64,000 nt of DNA, taken from the NCBI GenBank assembly GCA_016932385.1, contig JAFGCY010000096.1:62001-126000 (forward strand), read 5' to 3'. Shown piece by piece: positions 49,670 to 59,508 of this stretch (position 1 is its first letter; each line of letters opens with the position of its first letter). Source of the DNA: a bacterium (lineage in GTDB: Bacteria > 4484-113 > JAFGCY01). The notes beneath the pieces were generated by a model, which saw only the letters and a list, made by a program, of their open reading frames with translations, did not search any database and was not told the origin of the DNA. The position numbers and the translations under genes are program-made.

Positions 49670-52600
49670 ATGCGCTCTATGTTTCGTCACGCGTCGATGA
49701 TGTTCGCCCTTACCCTTTGCCTGGTCGCCGCAGGCTTGCTATCCGCCTGCGGGGGCGGGTCGGCGGGCAGCCTGGCCCTGGACGAGAAGGGCTCCGCGGC
49801 AACGGCCGCCGGCGCGACCGGTCCTGCCACCAGTGACGGCGCCGTCACCAAGCGTGTCGGCCTGTTGATCACCGAAGACGAGATCGGCACTCTGCCCCAG
49901 TGGCAGCAGGAGCTGTTGAGCGACCCGGGCTGGAACCAGCCCTACATCGAGCCCCGCACGGGCACCGAACTCGACCCGCCCACCACCGCGATGCTCGAGG
50001 AGTACACCCAGCGCGAGTTGGAGCAAGGTGTCAGCATCGTCCCCCGCACCGCCGCCCAGTCGGCAACCAAAACTGCCAGCTGGAACGACCAGGGCGTCTT
50101 CGAACCGGGCTGGGAGGTCTTCCACGCCGAGTATGCGGATGTCGCCCGTTCCGCCACCCCCCTGTTCGGCTGCAATGACAACCCCGAAAACGAATACAAC
50201 GGCCACGCCCTTGAGGACGTGATCTTCGCCGTCCCCGAGCCCCTGGCCCACGTCGTCAGCTACGTCAGCCTCGGCCATTCCACCGCCAACCACTTCAACG
50301 CCACCGGCGGTTCCGGCAACGACTATCTCAGCGCCGTCTACCAACTGTACTCCGACGACATCAACGCGGTCCCGTCCGATGAGGCCAGCACGGCCACCTT
50401 CGGCGAGATCAGCTACCGCGCCGACCTCGCCCCGGGCATCGGCCCCGGCGGCAGCTGCGCCGGTGCGACGGGCCACAGTGTCCGCGGCAAGTTCTGGGAG
50501 CGCTTCAGCGGCCTCTACGACGCCCTGCCGGACAACGACCTCGACGGCCTGCCCGACGCCGCCCCGCTCTATGACATCCTGATCGCCCCGGCCGGCGACG
50601 TCACCGGCCCCCTGACCAACTCAGGCGGCACCACCGCCAACTACCAGGAGTTCTACTTCGGCTCGCTGGGCAGCTGCTACGCCGGCTCCTGGATCATCGC
50701 GATCGAGAGCAGTTCCTCCAGCTGCGGCAAGTTCAACACGCTCGCCGCCGCCAACGCCGGCAACGCCCTGCTCGTGCGCCCGCTTTACGGCCTGATGCTG
50801 CGCCGCTGGCTGGCCATGCAGCCCCTTTCCGCCGCCGGCGCCTGGGACAGCTGGCTGGGCTGGCCCGTGATGGGCCCGGTCGCCGCCAACAACGGCGACA
50901 ATAACTATGTTGCCGCCCTGGGTACCCATTACACCTGGGGCATCTGGTTCGAGCACGGCTTCATGTGGTGGGTCGACTACGACCAGGCGGCCTATCCCGC
51001 CACCCCGGACGAGATCCAGATCTACCACTTCACCGGCGACCACGTGTTCTGCGCCCAAAGCGGCGACTACTACGACCGAATCGACCCGCCCGTCTACTAC
51101 GGCGGCAACGGCCCGCTCAGTGTCGGCGTCTATGTCGACGGCATGCGTTTCAGTGCAGACTACCTCGGCGATCCGGACGCCACCGACTGGCTGTCCGTCC
51201 CGATGGACTCAACCAGCGCCTACTACATGATCGCCCTGCCCAACAACGGCGTGCACACCGTCGATCTGAGCCTGTACGCCCAGGCCTACGGCGGCCAGAC
51301 CGACGCCGACTGCAATTACCGCTATTACATCTGGGCCTTCCGCGACGGCACGATCCAACCCGCGACCTTCGCTTACGACCCGGCCCAGGCCTTCGCCGAG
51401 CACACCTACGGCTCGGCCACGGACAACCTCGAGGCGACCTACGTCGTGCGCGTCCAGGTGATGGATGCCGCCGGCACGATCGCCTACGGCGACTCGCTGC
51501 CGATCCACATCGGCCACGATCCCGTCGGGCCGGGCGACTTCGCGGAATACACCGGCCAGCCCGAGATCATCAGCGTCACGCCGATGGTCTGGCAGGCGGG
51601 CAACCTCTCCAAGGGCCTGACCACCTACACCTGGGACGGCACCGGCACCCATGCCTTCAACTTCCCCAACCAGGACTCCCCCGACGTCTATCGCAACAGC
51701 CTGCTCTACCCCAACAACGTGATCACCACCAGCGTCCCCCCCCATAACGACTGGATCAACGGCAACGACGTCGACTTCCAGTTCCCTTGGTACGCCTACA
51801 TCTACGACCCCGACGGCAGCCTGACGGGCATGAGCCTGACCGGCGACGAAGTACTGGCGGGCTACGCCGGCCTGTTGCTGGAGGACACGGACGGGTCCTG
51901 GGTGCGCGCCGACCCGCTCACCCCCACCTACATCTACCCCACCGATCCGCGCTGGGCGACGGAGGTGAACCTGGGCGACGTAACCGCGCCCGTCTGGCCG
52001 CTGGCACCGGTGGCGGGTTGGTATTCTTCCACCTATCCCGGCGACACCGGGGACGAAACGCGCGCGCACTACGGCTCGGGCTACGGCCTGGTCTTCAACT
52101 CCGCGGTGCACGAGGTCACCGCCGAGGCGATCGTCCACTGGCCGTCGAGCCTGACCTACTGGGGCTTCTGGGGCATTCCCGCCTCCGATCCGGTGCTGTA
52201 CTGGTCGATGTACCCCGGCCAGGACGTGCTGATTCCGGGCACGACGGACCAGATCCCCTACGACAGCGTCGGCGGCTGGGGCGCTTACCGCGACTACTTC
52301 GACGTCGACCCGAGCATCATCAACATCTGGCGGTTCGGCAATATCTGGAACCGCCCGCAGTTCGATTACAGCTACGCGCCCAGCGCCGGCCGCGTGGTGA
52401 CCTTCGATTACTCGTCGATCCCCGGCTGGGACCCGGACCTGAACCTCAACGGTTACGCCGACACCGGCGACAAGTTCCCGCTGCGCTGCCGGCTGTTCGT
52501 CGACCACAGCGACTATGTCACCTGGGCCGGCACCTGGCCGCACCACCTGCAGGACCCGGGCTCCGATCCGGCGCTGACGGGCGACCTGACCAGCGACGGC

Positions 52601-54412
52601 GACTTCATCGAGGGCGGCACCTACATGGTCGACTACGGCCCGGCGGTCCCCTATGTGGACATCTATGACGATCCGGCCCAGCCTGACCCGGTGATGGGCA
52701 CGACGATCACGGACCTGGGCGGCAATAACTACGCAGTGACGCTGTACTACGGCATTCAAGACGGCACGCCGAATTACGCGGTGGAGTTGGACGCCCAGTT
52801 CTCACCTTACGCCGGCCCGACCCCGCGCGAGAGCTTCGGGCTGAACAACCCGGCGCAGGTCTACGCCGTGCCCGATCCGACCCCCGGCAGCAACGGCCTG
52901 CGCACCGCGACGGTGACAGTCAACCAGCCCAATCCCGGCGATTACTGGTATGCCCTGCGCGTCACGGACGCCGCCGGCGACCAGGACATGTTCTGGTACG
53001 GCGACTACGTGCACATCAACTGGCCGCCCACCGCCGTGTTGGTGGCCGACTCGTATTACGGCAATGTGCCGCACACGGTCAACTTCGATGCCACGGGCAG
53101 TTACGACACCAACGGCTGGATCGTAGATTACGAGTGGGACTTCGACGGCGACCTGGTCTTCAACGAACCGAGTGCCGAGGCGAGCGCCCACGGCAATGCC
53201 TCGCCTTCATATACGTTCACTGCGGCGGGAAGCTACACCGTAACGGTCCGTGTGACCGATAACGACGGCGCCACCGACACCGACGATGTCTCGATCACCA
53301 TCGGGATGCCGCTGGCCGGCTGGCAGTTAACGACGGTCGACAGCGCCGGCGACGTCGGCAAATACACCTCGCTGGCCGAGGTCAACGGCCATCCCTCAAT
53401 CAGCTATATCGGCAACGGCGAGGCGCGCTACGCCTGGGCCAGCAATGCCACGGGCATCGGCGCCACCTGGAATTGGCAAACCTTGTCGCCGGCACTGGAG
53501 CAGCAGACCACGCTGGCTGTGGTTGGCGGGGGAACCCCCGTGCCCGGCGTCGTCTACAAACGTGACAACTCCACGTCTTTCGGCCTGCTCGAATACCGTT
53601 ACTCGATCAACGCCGACGGCTCCGCCGGTTGGGGCATCGTAACCAGCGGCACGGCGATTAACACCGTGCAAGGCTCCCAGTCGCTGGCCTTCGTCAACGG
53701 CGGCCCGGCGATCGCCTACCACCGGCGCGTCAATTCCACGGACTACGAGCTGCGCTACTGGTGGTCGACCTCCGCCGACGGCTCGGGTCTGGGCACCTGG
53801 AACGAAACACCGATCTGGACGGTGAGCGGTGTCACCAGCCTGGGCCTGGGCTACTTCAGTTCACTCGATGTCGTCAACGGCCATCCCGCCGTCTCGTTCT
53901 ACAAATACAACGGCACAGACGGAAATTGCCACTATGCCTATTCCAGCCTGAGCGACGGCTCGGGTACCTGGGCCCCGATCACCGTCGACTCGGTAGCCGG
54001 CACCGGCCTGATGACCTCGCTGGAAACGGTCGCCTCCGGCAATCTGGGAATCAGCTACTACGAGCACAACAACGGCGACCTCTGGTACGCCCACACGTAC
54101 TCGCTGGACGGCATCAGCGGGTCGTGGAACCGGTACTTTGTTGACGGCAGCGGTAATGATGTCGGCCAGTGGACCTCTCTGATCTTTGCAGGCGGTTATC
54201 CAGGTATCAGCTATTACGATGCCACCAACGGCGACCTGAAGTACGCTTCCTCTCTCTCCCCAATCGGTACTTCAGCCTGGACTCCAACGACGATCGACAG
54301 CGCCGGCGATGTCGGGCAATACACTTCAGCCGCGGTGATCGCCGGCCAGCCGGCGATCAGCTATTACGACGCGACCAACGGCGACCTGAAGTACGCCCGC
54401 TACTTCCCGTAA
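49670..54412 (+). CDS. Giant PKD-domain lipoprotein with C-terminal seven-repeat propeller
   Basis: The 1580-residue lipoprotein has a clear lipobox (LLSAC, Cys27). The N-terminal about 450 residues (Tyr/Trp/Asn-rich, with LGHSTANHFNATGG) match no family I know and contain no HExxH. A long beta-rich middle (about 450-1115) follows, then one PKD domain (about 1118-1212; NFDATGSYDTNG, YEWDFDGDL, YTVTVRVTDNDG). The last about 365 residues hold seven repeats of about 50 residues built on YTSL..V.G.PAISYYD and NGDLKYA, as in a seven-bladed propeller. ATG 49670 has GGAGG 7 nt upstream. Probably cell-surface and adhesive or substrate-binding. Confidence 0.85.
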   Translation: MRSMFRHASMMFALTLCLVAAGLLSACGGGSAGSLALDEKGSAATAAGATGPATSDGAVTKRVGLLITEDEIGTLPQWQQELLSDPGWNQPYIEPRTGTELDPPTTAMLEEYTQRELEQGVSIVPRTAAQSATKTASWNDQGVFEPGWEVFHAEYADVARSATPLFGCNDNPENEYNGHALEDVIFAVPEPLAHVVSYVSLGHSTANHFNATGGSGNDYLSAVYQLYSDDINAVPSDEASTATFGEISYRADLAPGIGPGGSCAGATGHSVRGKFWERFSGLYDALPDNDLDGLPDAAPLYDILIAPAGDVTGPLTNSGGTTANYQEFYFGSLGSCYAGSWIIAIESSSSSCGKFNTLAAANAGNALLVRPLYGLMLRRWLAMQPLSAAGAWDSWLGWPVMGPVAANNGDNNYVAALGTHYTWGIWFEHGFMWWVDYDQAAYPATPDEIQIYHFTGDHVFCAQSGDYYDRIDPPVYYGGNGPLSVGVYVDGMRFSADYLGDPDATDWLSVPMDSTSAYYMIALPNNGVHTVDLSLYAQAYGGQTDADCNYRYYIWAFRDGTIQPATFAYDPAQAFAEHTYGSATDNLEATYVVRVQVMDAAGTIAYGDSLPIHIGHDPVGPGDFAEYTGQPEIISVTPMVWQAGNLSKGLTTYTWDGTGTHAFNFPNQDSPDVYRNSLLYPNNVITTSVPPHNDWINGNDVDFQFPWYAYIYDPDGSLTGMSLTGDEVLAGYAGLLLEDTDGSWVRADPLTPTYIYPTDPRWATEVNLGDVTAPVWPLAPVAGWYSSTYPGDTGDETRAHYGSGYGLVFNSAVHEVTAEAIVHWPSSLTYWGFWGIPASDPVLYWSMYPGQDVLIPGTTDQIPYDSVGGWGAYRDYFDVDPSIINIWRFGNIWNRPQFDYSYAPSAGRVVTFDYSSIPGWDPDLNLNGYADTGDKFPLRCRLFVDHSDYVTWAGTWPHHLQDPGSDPALTGDLTSDGDFIEGGTYMVDYGPAVPYVDIYDDPAQPDPVMGTTITDLGGNNYAVTLYYGIQDGTPNYAVELDAQFSPYAGPTPRESFGLNNPAQVYAVPDPTPGSNGLRTATVTVNQPNPGDYWYALRVTDAAGDQDMFWYGDYVHINWPPTAVLVADSYYGNVPHTVNFDATGSYDTNGWIVDYEWDFDGDLVFNEPSAEASAHGNASPSYTFTAAGSYTVTVRVTDNDGATDTDDVSITIGMPLAGWQLTTVDSAGDVGKYTSLAEVNGHPSISYIGNGEARYAWASNATGIGATWNWQTLSPALEQQTTLAVVGGGTPVPGVVYKRDNSTSFGLLEYRYSINADGSAGWGIVTSGTAINTVQGSQSLAFVNGGPAIAYHRRVNSTDYELRYWWSTSADGSGLGTWNETPIWTVSGVTSLGLGYFSSLDVVNGHPAVSFYKYNGTDGNCHYAYSSLSDGSGTWAPITVDSVAGTGLMTSLETVASGNLGISYYEHNNGDLWYAHTYSLDGISGSWNRYFVDGSGNDVGQWTSLIFAGGYPGISYYDATNGDLKYASSLSPIGTSAWTPTTIDSAGDVGQYTSAAVIAGQPAISYYDATNGDLKYARYFP
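53314..54409 (+). repeat. Seven protein repeats encoding a propeller-like domain
   Basis: Repeats begin at about residue 1215 of the lipoprotein. Units 5-7 are the most alike, and the last two share ISYYDATNGDLKYA almost base for base, suggesting recent duplication or conversion. Confidence 0.7.
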
Positions 54413-54442
54413 ACCGCGCTTAGCTGGTTTTAGTAGATATAG

Positions 54443-54466
54443 AAAGGGGCGCTTAGGCGCCCCTTT
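54443..54466. terminator. Bidirectional intrinsic terminator
   Basis: A perfect 10-bp stem, AAAGGGGCGC and GCGCCCCTTT around TTAG, lies between the convergent lipoprotein and polymerase genes. It ends in T-tracts in both directions. Confidence 0.9.
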
Positions 54467-54468
54467 TG

Positions 54469-57400
54469 CTACTCCGGCACCAGCAGGCGCAGGCCGCTGG
54501 CGTTGATCGTGTAGGTGTCGAACTGCTCCTCGACCACGCCGGTGACCAAAAACGGCCCGGCGCAGTGGGTCAGGTGCGCGTACTGCTCGTAGGCCTGGGG
54601 GAACAGCACCACCTCGAAGGTGCCGGTCCGGTCCTCCATGCTTAAAAACTTCATCCCGCGCCCGCCGCGGGACTCGTACTGGCCGGGGCGCGGCCCGCCG
54701 TCGCTCTTTCTGATGATCCCCAGGTCGGCGGCCGGATTGTCGCGCTCCTCGGGCTCGTCGGACTCCGTCGCCTGGTAGGGATTCGGCCCGGCCGGGTCGC
54801 CGCCCTGCAGCGCCAGGGTGTCGCGCACCTCCTGGCGCCGGCGCAGGTCGACGCGCTTGGTGGCGATGCACCAGCCCAACAGGCGCACGTGCCGGCCGGC
54901 GTGGTCCGGCAAGTCGGCGGCGTCGATCACGTCGCGCACCTGGCCCGCGACCAGCTCCAGCGGATGGCGGCTGACCAGCATCCCCAGGTGCGTTAGCTCC
55001 AGTTCGCAGCGCGTCAGTTCGTCGTGGTCGGTCAGCTTGACGCCGATCCGCCGGCGGAACTCGTCGATCCGCTCCGATTCGTCCAGCGGAAGCGTCCCCC
55101 CGCGCAGGGCGGCTTGGTGGTCGAGGTCGGCCAGCCATTCCAACTCCGGCCGCTTCAGCCCCAGGCTGTCGAGCGCCCCGCACTGGACCAGCACGCTGAG
55201 ATCGGCGCGCGGGGGCCGCACGCGGGTGATGAAATCCTTGAGCGAGCTGAAGGGCCCGCCCTGGCCGCGCTCGGCGACGGTCCGCTCCAGCACCGCCGTG
55301 CGCACGTTCTTGATCGCCGACAGGCTGACGCGTACGGCGGTCGCCCCCTCGGCCTGGTAATCCAGCCCGCTGTAGTTGATGTCCGGCGGCAGCACCTTCA
55401 GTCCCATTCGCCCGCACTCGCTGATGTAGGCGCGCTGGCCGTAGAACCCGCCGCTGTGGCTCAAGACCGCCGCCATGTACTCCGCCGGATAGTGCGCCTT
55501 GAGGTAGGCCACCTTCCAGCTTAAGGAGGCGAAGGCCGCCGAGTGCGCCTTGCAGAAGGAGTAACCCGAGAAGCTGGCGATCTGTCGCCAGATCGTCAGC
55601 GCGCTGGCGGTGTCCACCCCGTTGGCCTCGCAGCCGGCGATGAACTGCTCGCGCACGTCGTTCATGCGGTTCATGCTTCTGAGCTTGCCGCTCATCGCGC
55701 GCCGCAAGAGGTCGGCCTCGGCCAGGCTCAGGCCGGCCAGCTCGTGGGCGACGCGGATCACGTCCTCCTGGTAGATCATCACGCCGCGGGTCTCGGGCAG
55801 CAGCTCGAGCATCAGCGGGTGGCTGGGCTGGCGCGGCGCCTCGCCCCGCACGCGGCGGATGTACTCCTGCATCATGCCGCTCTCGGCGACGCCGGGCCGG
55901 ATCACGCTGGAGGCCGCGGTCAGCTCTAAAAACGTCTGCGTCTTGAGGCGCTTGAGCAGCTGGCGCATGCCGGGGCTTTCGATGTAGAAGCAGCCCATCG
56001 TGCGCCCAGAGCGCACCAGGTCCACCGTGGCCGGGTCGGTGAGCACCGTCTCCAGGTCGTGGGCCGGCGGCCGGATGCCGCGCCGCGCCAGCGTCTTCAT
56101 CGTCTCCTCGTAGGCGTCCAGCCCGCAGTTGCCCAACAGGTCGATCTTGATCAGCCCGACGTCCTCGACGCTGAACATCTCGTACTGGGTGACCGAAAGC
56201 CCCTTGGCGGCGCGGGCCAGCGCCGTGAACTCGGTCAGCTTGTTCGGCGCGATCACGATCCCGCCGCAGTGGATGCCCAGGTGCCGCGGGCAGCCGTTTA
56301 GGCGGCTGGCCAGCGGGATGATATGGCGGTAGGGCTCGGCGCTGAGGTCGATGCCGCGCATCTCGGGAAAGCGCTCTTTCAGCGAGCCCAGGCCCGCCGC
56401 CGAGGCGTGCGGCATGTGGCGGGCGATCGTGGTGATCTCCTTGTCGCCCAGGCCGAAGACCTTGGCGACCTCGCGGAAGGCGCCGCGGGCGCGGAAGGTG
56501 ACGTGCGTGCTGATCATCGCCGCGCGGTCGGCCCCCCAGCGCTCGTAGACGTAGTTCAGGATATCGTCGCGGCGCTTGGAGGAGAAGTCGATGTCGATGT
56601 CCGGCGGACTTTTGCGCGCGGGGTTCAAAAAGCGCTCGAAGTACATGTTCAGCGCGATCGGATCGACCGGCGTCAGCCCCAGCAGGTAGCTGACGATGCT
56701 GTTGGCCGCGCTGCCGCGCCCCAGGCAGGGGATGCCCATTTTGCCGGCGGCGCGCACGATGTCGTAGACCGCCAGGAAGTAGCTGGTGTAGCCCAGGTCG
56801 TCGATCACCGACAGTTCGTAGTCCAGCCGGGCCAGGTGCGTTTCGGAATAGCCGCCGGCGCGCCCCGGGCGGCTGTAGCGCCAGACCAGGCCGCGCTGGC
56901 AGAGGTCGCGCAGCGCCCGCCGCGGGTCGCCGCCGCCCTTGAGCGGGTAGTCGGGGAAGCGCCACTTGCCCAGCTCGAAGTCCACCACGCAGGACAGCGC
57001 CAGCTGGTGCGCCGCCTCGACGGCCTGCGGGCAGTCGTAGTAATAGCCGCCCAGCTCCACCGGCGCCGACAGGTAGTGGCTGCGCGGCACGACGCCCTGC
57101 GCCGTATGCAGCGTGGCGTTCTGGCCGATCGCGCGCAGCACGTGGTGGACGGGCTGGTCCTGGGGGCGCAGGAAGCGCACGTCGGTCGCGGCCACCGGCG
57201 CCAGGCCGAAGTGCTGGGCGAGCTTGAGCTGGCGCAGCTGGCGCGCGCGGTAGGAATCGCCGTAGTCCGGGCTGAGCCGGACGAATACCCGCCGCGGGCC
57301 CAGCCGCCGCCCCAGGTAGTCTAGAAGCTTGGGCCGGTCGGTGAGGATGTAGCAGTGGTCGGTGTGCTCAAGGAGTTCACGGGCCAGGTCGAATTGCGGA

Positions 57401-57900
57401 TCGAGGTGGCGCCCGGTGGCCAGCTCGCACAGCTCGGAGTAGCCGTCGCGGTCGCGGGCCAGCACCGTCGCCGCCGGCGTGATCGTCAGCTCGGCCTCGC
57501 TGATCTTTCGAAGCGGCCGGGGCGTGAGTTTGCCCGTCTTGGTGCCGGGCAGATCCGGTGCGCTGGCATAGCGCGGCTGGCCGTTGCCATGCTTAGGTAG
57601 GGGCGAAGCCATGCTTCGCCCTTCTTCGCTTGCGGCGAGTTGCCCGTTCTGGGCGAAGCCTGGCTTCGCCCCTCCGCAATCCGCCGCATTCTCGCCGCGC
57701 GGATCGGTGAAACTCACCCCCAATACGGGATGCAGGCCGTACTTCAGTGCCGCCTTGTAGAAGCCGATCAGCCCGTAGACGCCGTTGACGTCGCAGATCC
57801 CCAGGGCGTCGTAGCCCAGCTCCGCCGCCTGGGCGGCCAAGGCGTCCGGCGAGCTCACCCCGTCGTGGAAGGAATACCAACTGCGCGCATCGATATGCAT
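54469..57900 (-). CDS. dnaE2: Error-prone DNA polymerase III alpha subunit, DnaE2 type
   Basis: From ATG 57900 the C-family polymerase has 1143 residues. It has an N-terminal PHP domain, the palm with catalytic PDIDIDF in KSPPDIDIDFSSKRRDD, ADRAAMISTHVTFRARGA typical of DnaE2, EDVGLIKIDLLGN, the AHSAAFASLSW fingers, a helix-hairpin-helix region and a C-terminal OB fold (MEDRTGTFEVVLFP). The PHP domain looks degenerate (HIDARS instead of HxH) and carries a roughly 60-residue insert built on two palindromic repeats. ATG 57948 is an alternative start. An inverted repeat overlaps its promoter (candidate SOS box). imuA and imuB are not adjacent. Confidence 0.9.
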   Translation of the reverse strand: MHIDARSWYSFHDGVSSPDALAAQAAELGYDALGICDVNGVYGLIGFYKAALKYGLHPVLGVSFTDPRGENAADCGGAKPGFAQNGQLAASEEGRSMASPLPKHGNGQPRYASAPDLPGTKTGKLTPRPLRKISEAELTITPAATVLARDRDGYSELCELATGRHLDPQFDLARELLEHTDHCYILTDRPKLLDYLGRRLGPRRVFVRLSPDYGDSYRARQLRQLKLAQHFGLAPVAATDVRFLRPQDQPVHHVLRAIGQNATLHTAQGVVPRSHYLSAPVELGGYYYDCPQAVEAAHQLALSCVVDFELGKWRFPDYPLKGGGDPRRALRDLCQRGLVWRYSRPGRAGGYSETHLARLDYELSVIDDLGYTSYFLAVYDIVRAAGKMGIPCLGRGSAANSIVSYLLGLTPVDPIALNMYFERFLNPARKSPPDIDIDFSSKRRDDILNYVYERWGADRAAMISTHVTFRARGAFREVAKVFGLGDKEITTIARHMPHASAAGLGSLKERFPEMRGIDLSAEPYRHIIPLASRLNGCPRHLGIHCGGIVIAPNKLTEFTALARAAKGLSVTQYEMFSVEDVGLIKIDLLGNCGLDAYEETMKTLARRGIRPPAHDLETVLTDPATVDLVRSGRTMGCFYIESPGMRQLLKRLKTQTFLELTAASSVIRPGVAESGMMQEYIRRVRGEAPRQPSHPLMLELLPETRGVMIYQEDVIRVAHELAGLSLAEADLLRRAMSGKLRSMNRMNDVREQFIAGCEANGVDTASALTIWRQIASFSGYSFCKAHSAAFASLSWKVAYLKAHYPAEYMAAVLSHSGGFYGQRAYISECGRMGLKVLPPDINYSGLDYQAEGATAVRVSLSAIKNVRTAVLERTVAERGQGGPFSSLKDFITRVRPPRADLSVLVQCGALDSLGLKRPELEWLADLDHQAALRGGTLPLDESERIDEFRRRIGVKLTDHDELTRCELELTHLGMLVSRHPLELVAGQVRDVIDAADLPDHAGRHVRLLGWCIATKRVDLRRRQEVRDTLALQGGDPAGPNPYQATESDEPEERDNPAADLGIIRKSDGGPRPGQYESRGGRGMKFLSMEDRTGTFEVVLFPQAYEQYAHLTHCAGPFLVTGVVEEQFDTYTINASGLRLLVPE
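57601..57671. repeat. Two palindromic repeats inside the dnaE2 frame
   Basis: GGGCGAAGC-CAT-GCTTCGCCC (57601-57621) and GGGCGAAGC-CTG-GCTTCGCCC (57651-57671) are two 9-bp stem hairpins, 29 nt apart, in the PHP-domain coding region. The first is preceded by GGTAG, as is a similar hairpin at 60633-60652 read on the other strand. Confidence 0.8.
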
Positions 57901-57949
57901 ACATCGCTTCCGGCGCCGTCGGGGCCTTTCGCGTGCCCTGACCCGCATA

Positions 57950-57967
57950 ACTATACACATGTATAGT
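57950..57967. promoter_or_regulatory. Candidate LexA (SOS) operator of dnaE2
   Basis: ACTATACACATGTATAGT, perfect 7-bp arms around 4 nt. It overlaps the minus-strand extended -10 TGTTATACT (TATACT at 57965-57970), so a bound protein would block transcription of the polymerase gene. A 16-of-18 match lies upstream of the GyrI-like gene. Confidence 0.6.
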
Positions 57968-58089
57968 ATAACATAAAAATTGTGGCCAACAGGCTTATAC
58001 CGATAACCGACTACTGTTCCAAACAATTGCTGCGGATCGCACGTCCATGCTCCTAGTACACATGCTAAGGGAAAACCCCGGGAGGACTT

Positions 58090-59439
58090 ATGGGATTCAA
58101 CCGTACGCTGCTGGTTATGGCCGCCACCATCCTGCTGCTGTCGACACCCGCCTTCGCCGACACCGCGCAGGTGCTGGAAATTGCGGCGGAATTCTCCGCC
58201 ATGGCCACCGGGGATTATTGGCCCGGCTACGATCCGCTGGCCTATCCACTGGCGATCTACAATTGCGCCGATACCTACCTATTCCGCCACCCGAATCCGC
58301 CGGAGGACTTCGTTCCCTGTACCGACCATCCGGAGATATCCGTGTTTAGCGGCCGCTATCCCGCCGTGACCGCCAATTCATCGGCCGAGATCGGTGGCGT
58401 GATCACCGGCACTCTGACCCTCGATGCGACCGGTGCCGCCGGGCCGCGCGCGCTGGCCGCTGTCGCCGTGCACGAGCTGTATCACGTCTTCCAGGGCGAG
58501 CACCATCCGAGCTGGGGGGCCAACGTCGCCAACCGGCTGACCTATCCCGATACCGATGCCGGCCTGCTGGCGGCCAAGCGGCTGGAGACCCTGGCGCTGG
58601 AGGAAGCGCTCGCCGCCGTGAACTTCGCCGAAGTACTGGGCTGGGTCCAGGCCGCGCTCGAGCTGCGCCGGCAGCGGTTTGCCACGATGGCCCCCGAGCA
58701 CATCGAGTATGAGCAGCGCATGGAAGTGCATGAGGGCACGGCGGCCTATATCCAGACCAAAGCGGAAGGCCTGCCGCACTCGGTGGTCCGGCCCGCCGGT
58801 GGCGATTACGGCCCGGCGGACGTCCGCCGCCAGGCGTATTACTCCGGTTCGCTGATCGCCCTGCTGCTGGACCGCTGCCGGCTCGGCTGGCGCGAAGAAC
58901 TGGAAGCGGACGATACGCTGTTCATCGACGACCTGTTGGCCGATACCGTCGCGGACAGCGAAGTACCGCCCAAGGAATTCCCGCCCTTCGTCACCGACGA
59001 GACTGCCGCCAATGCCCGGGCGGACATTGCGGCCCATTTGGCCGGCCTGGCCGAGCAACGTGCGGCCTTCGACGCGGTGCCGGGCCAATCGGTGGTCATC
59101 GTCGCCGCCGGCGACATCCTGTTTCCCAACGCGATCGATCCGATGAACATGCTGCGCCTGTCTGATGAGGAAGTACTGCACACACGCTGGTTGAAGCTGG
59201 GCAACCAAAGCGGCTATTTCGAAGCACTCAACTACCAGGTCCTCACCTGCGCCGCCGGCGGCCATCCGTTGTTCAACGGCGTCACCAAGGCGATCGTTCG
59301 CGGTCTGGACGAGCTGGAGATCAACACCGAGGATTCCACCGTGATCATCTCGGCCACGGACTTCGAGCTGTCCTTCTCCGGCGCGACTGTCGATCAGACC
59401 GATCGCGGCCAGGTTGTCGTGTCACTTGGGCAGACGTAG
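58090..59439 (+). CDS. Secreted HExxH zinc metallopeptidase candidate
   Basis: The 449-residue protein has a signal peptide (1-23, ending AFADT) and a zinc-peptidase core: His128-Glu129-x-x-His132 in VAVHELYHVFQGEHH, and a likely third ligand Glu215 in MEVHEGTAAYIQ, the HExxH-E order of gluzincins. The C-terminal about 110 residues are a beta domain (SVVIVAAGDILFPN, STVIISATDFELSF). I do not recognise a named family. ATG 58090 has GGAGG 5 nt upstream. A roughly 60-nt stretch after the stop leads into the repeat region. Confidence 0.75.
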   Translation: MGFNRTLLVMAATILLLSTPAFADTAQVLEIAAEFSAMATGDYWPGYDPLAYPLAIYNCADTYLFRHPNPPEDFVPCTDHPEISVFSGRYPAVTANSSAEIGGVITGTLTLDATGAAGPRALAAVAVHELYHVFQGEHHPSWGANVANRLTYPDTDAGLLAAKRLETLALEEALAAVNFAEVLGWVQAALELRRQRFATMAPEHIEYEQRMEVHEGTAAYIQTKAEGLPHSVVRPAGGDYGPADVRRQAYYSGSLIALLLDRCRLGWREELEADDTLFIDDLLADTVADSEVPPKEFPPFVTDETAANARADIAAHLAGLAEQRAAFDAVPGQSVVIVAAGDILFPNAIDPMNMLRLSDEEVLHTRWLKLGNQSGYFEALNYQVLTCAAGGHPLFNGVTKAIVRGLDELEINTEDSTVIISATDFELSFSGATVDQTDRGQVVVSLGQT

Positions 59440-59508
59440 CCGTCTTGCCAGCAGAGCATTACCAGTCCGGTAAGAGCAACGCTGGTACCCGATCATGCGC
59501 CAGCGAAT

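Noticed and set aside
51209-52759. 516-codon open frame on the minus strand
   Set aside because: It is antisense to the PKD lipoprotein, has Val/Asp/Gly/Arg-rich composition typical of GC-biased shadow frames, and no ribosome site.
54326-56965. 879-codon frame on the minus strand inside dnaE2
   Set aside because: Arg/Pro/Ala-rich frame shift of the polymerase gene; no recognisable domain.
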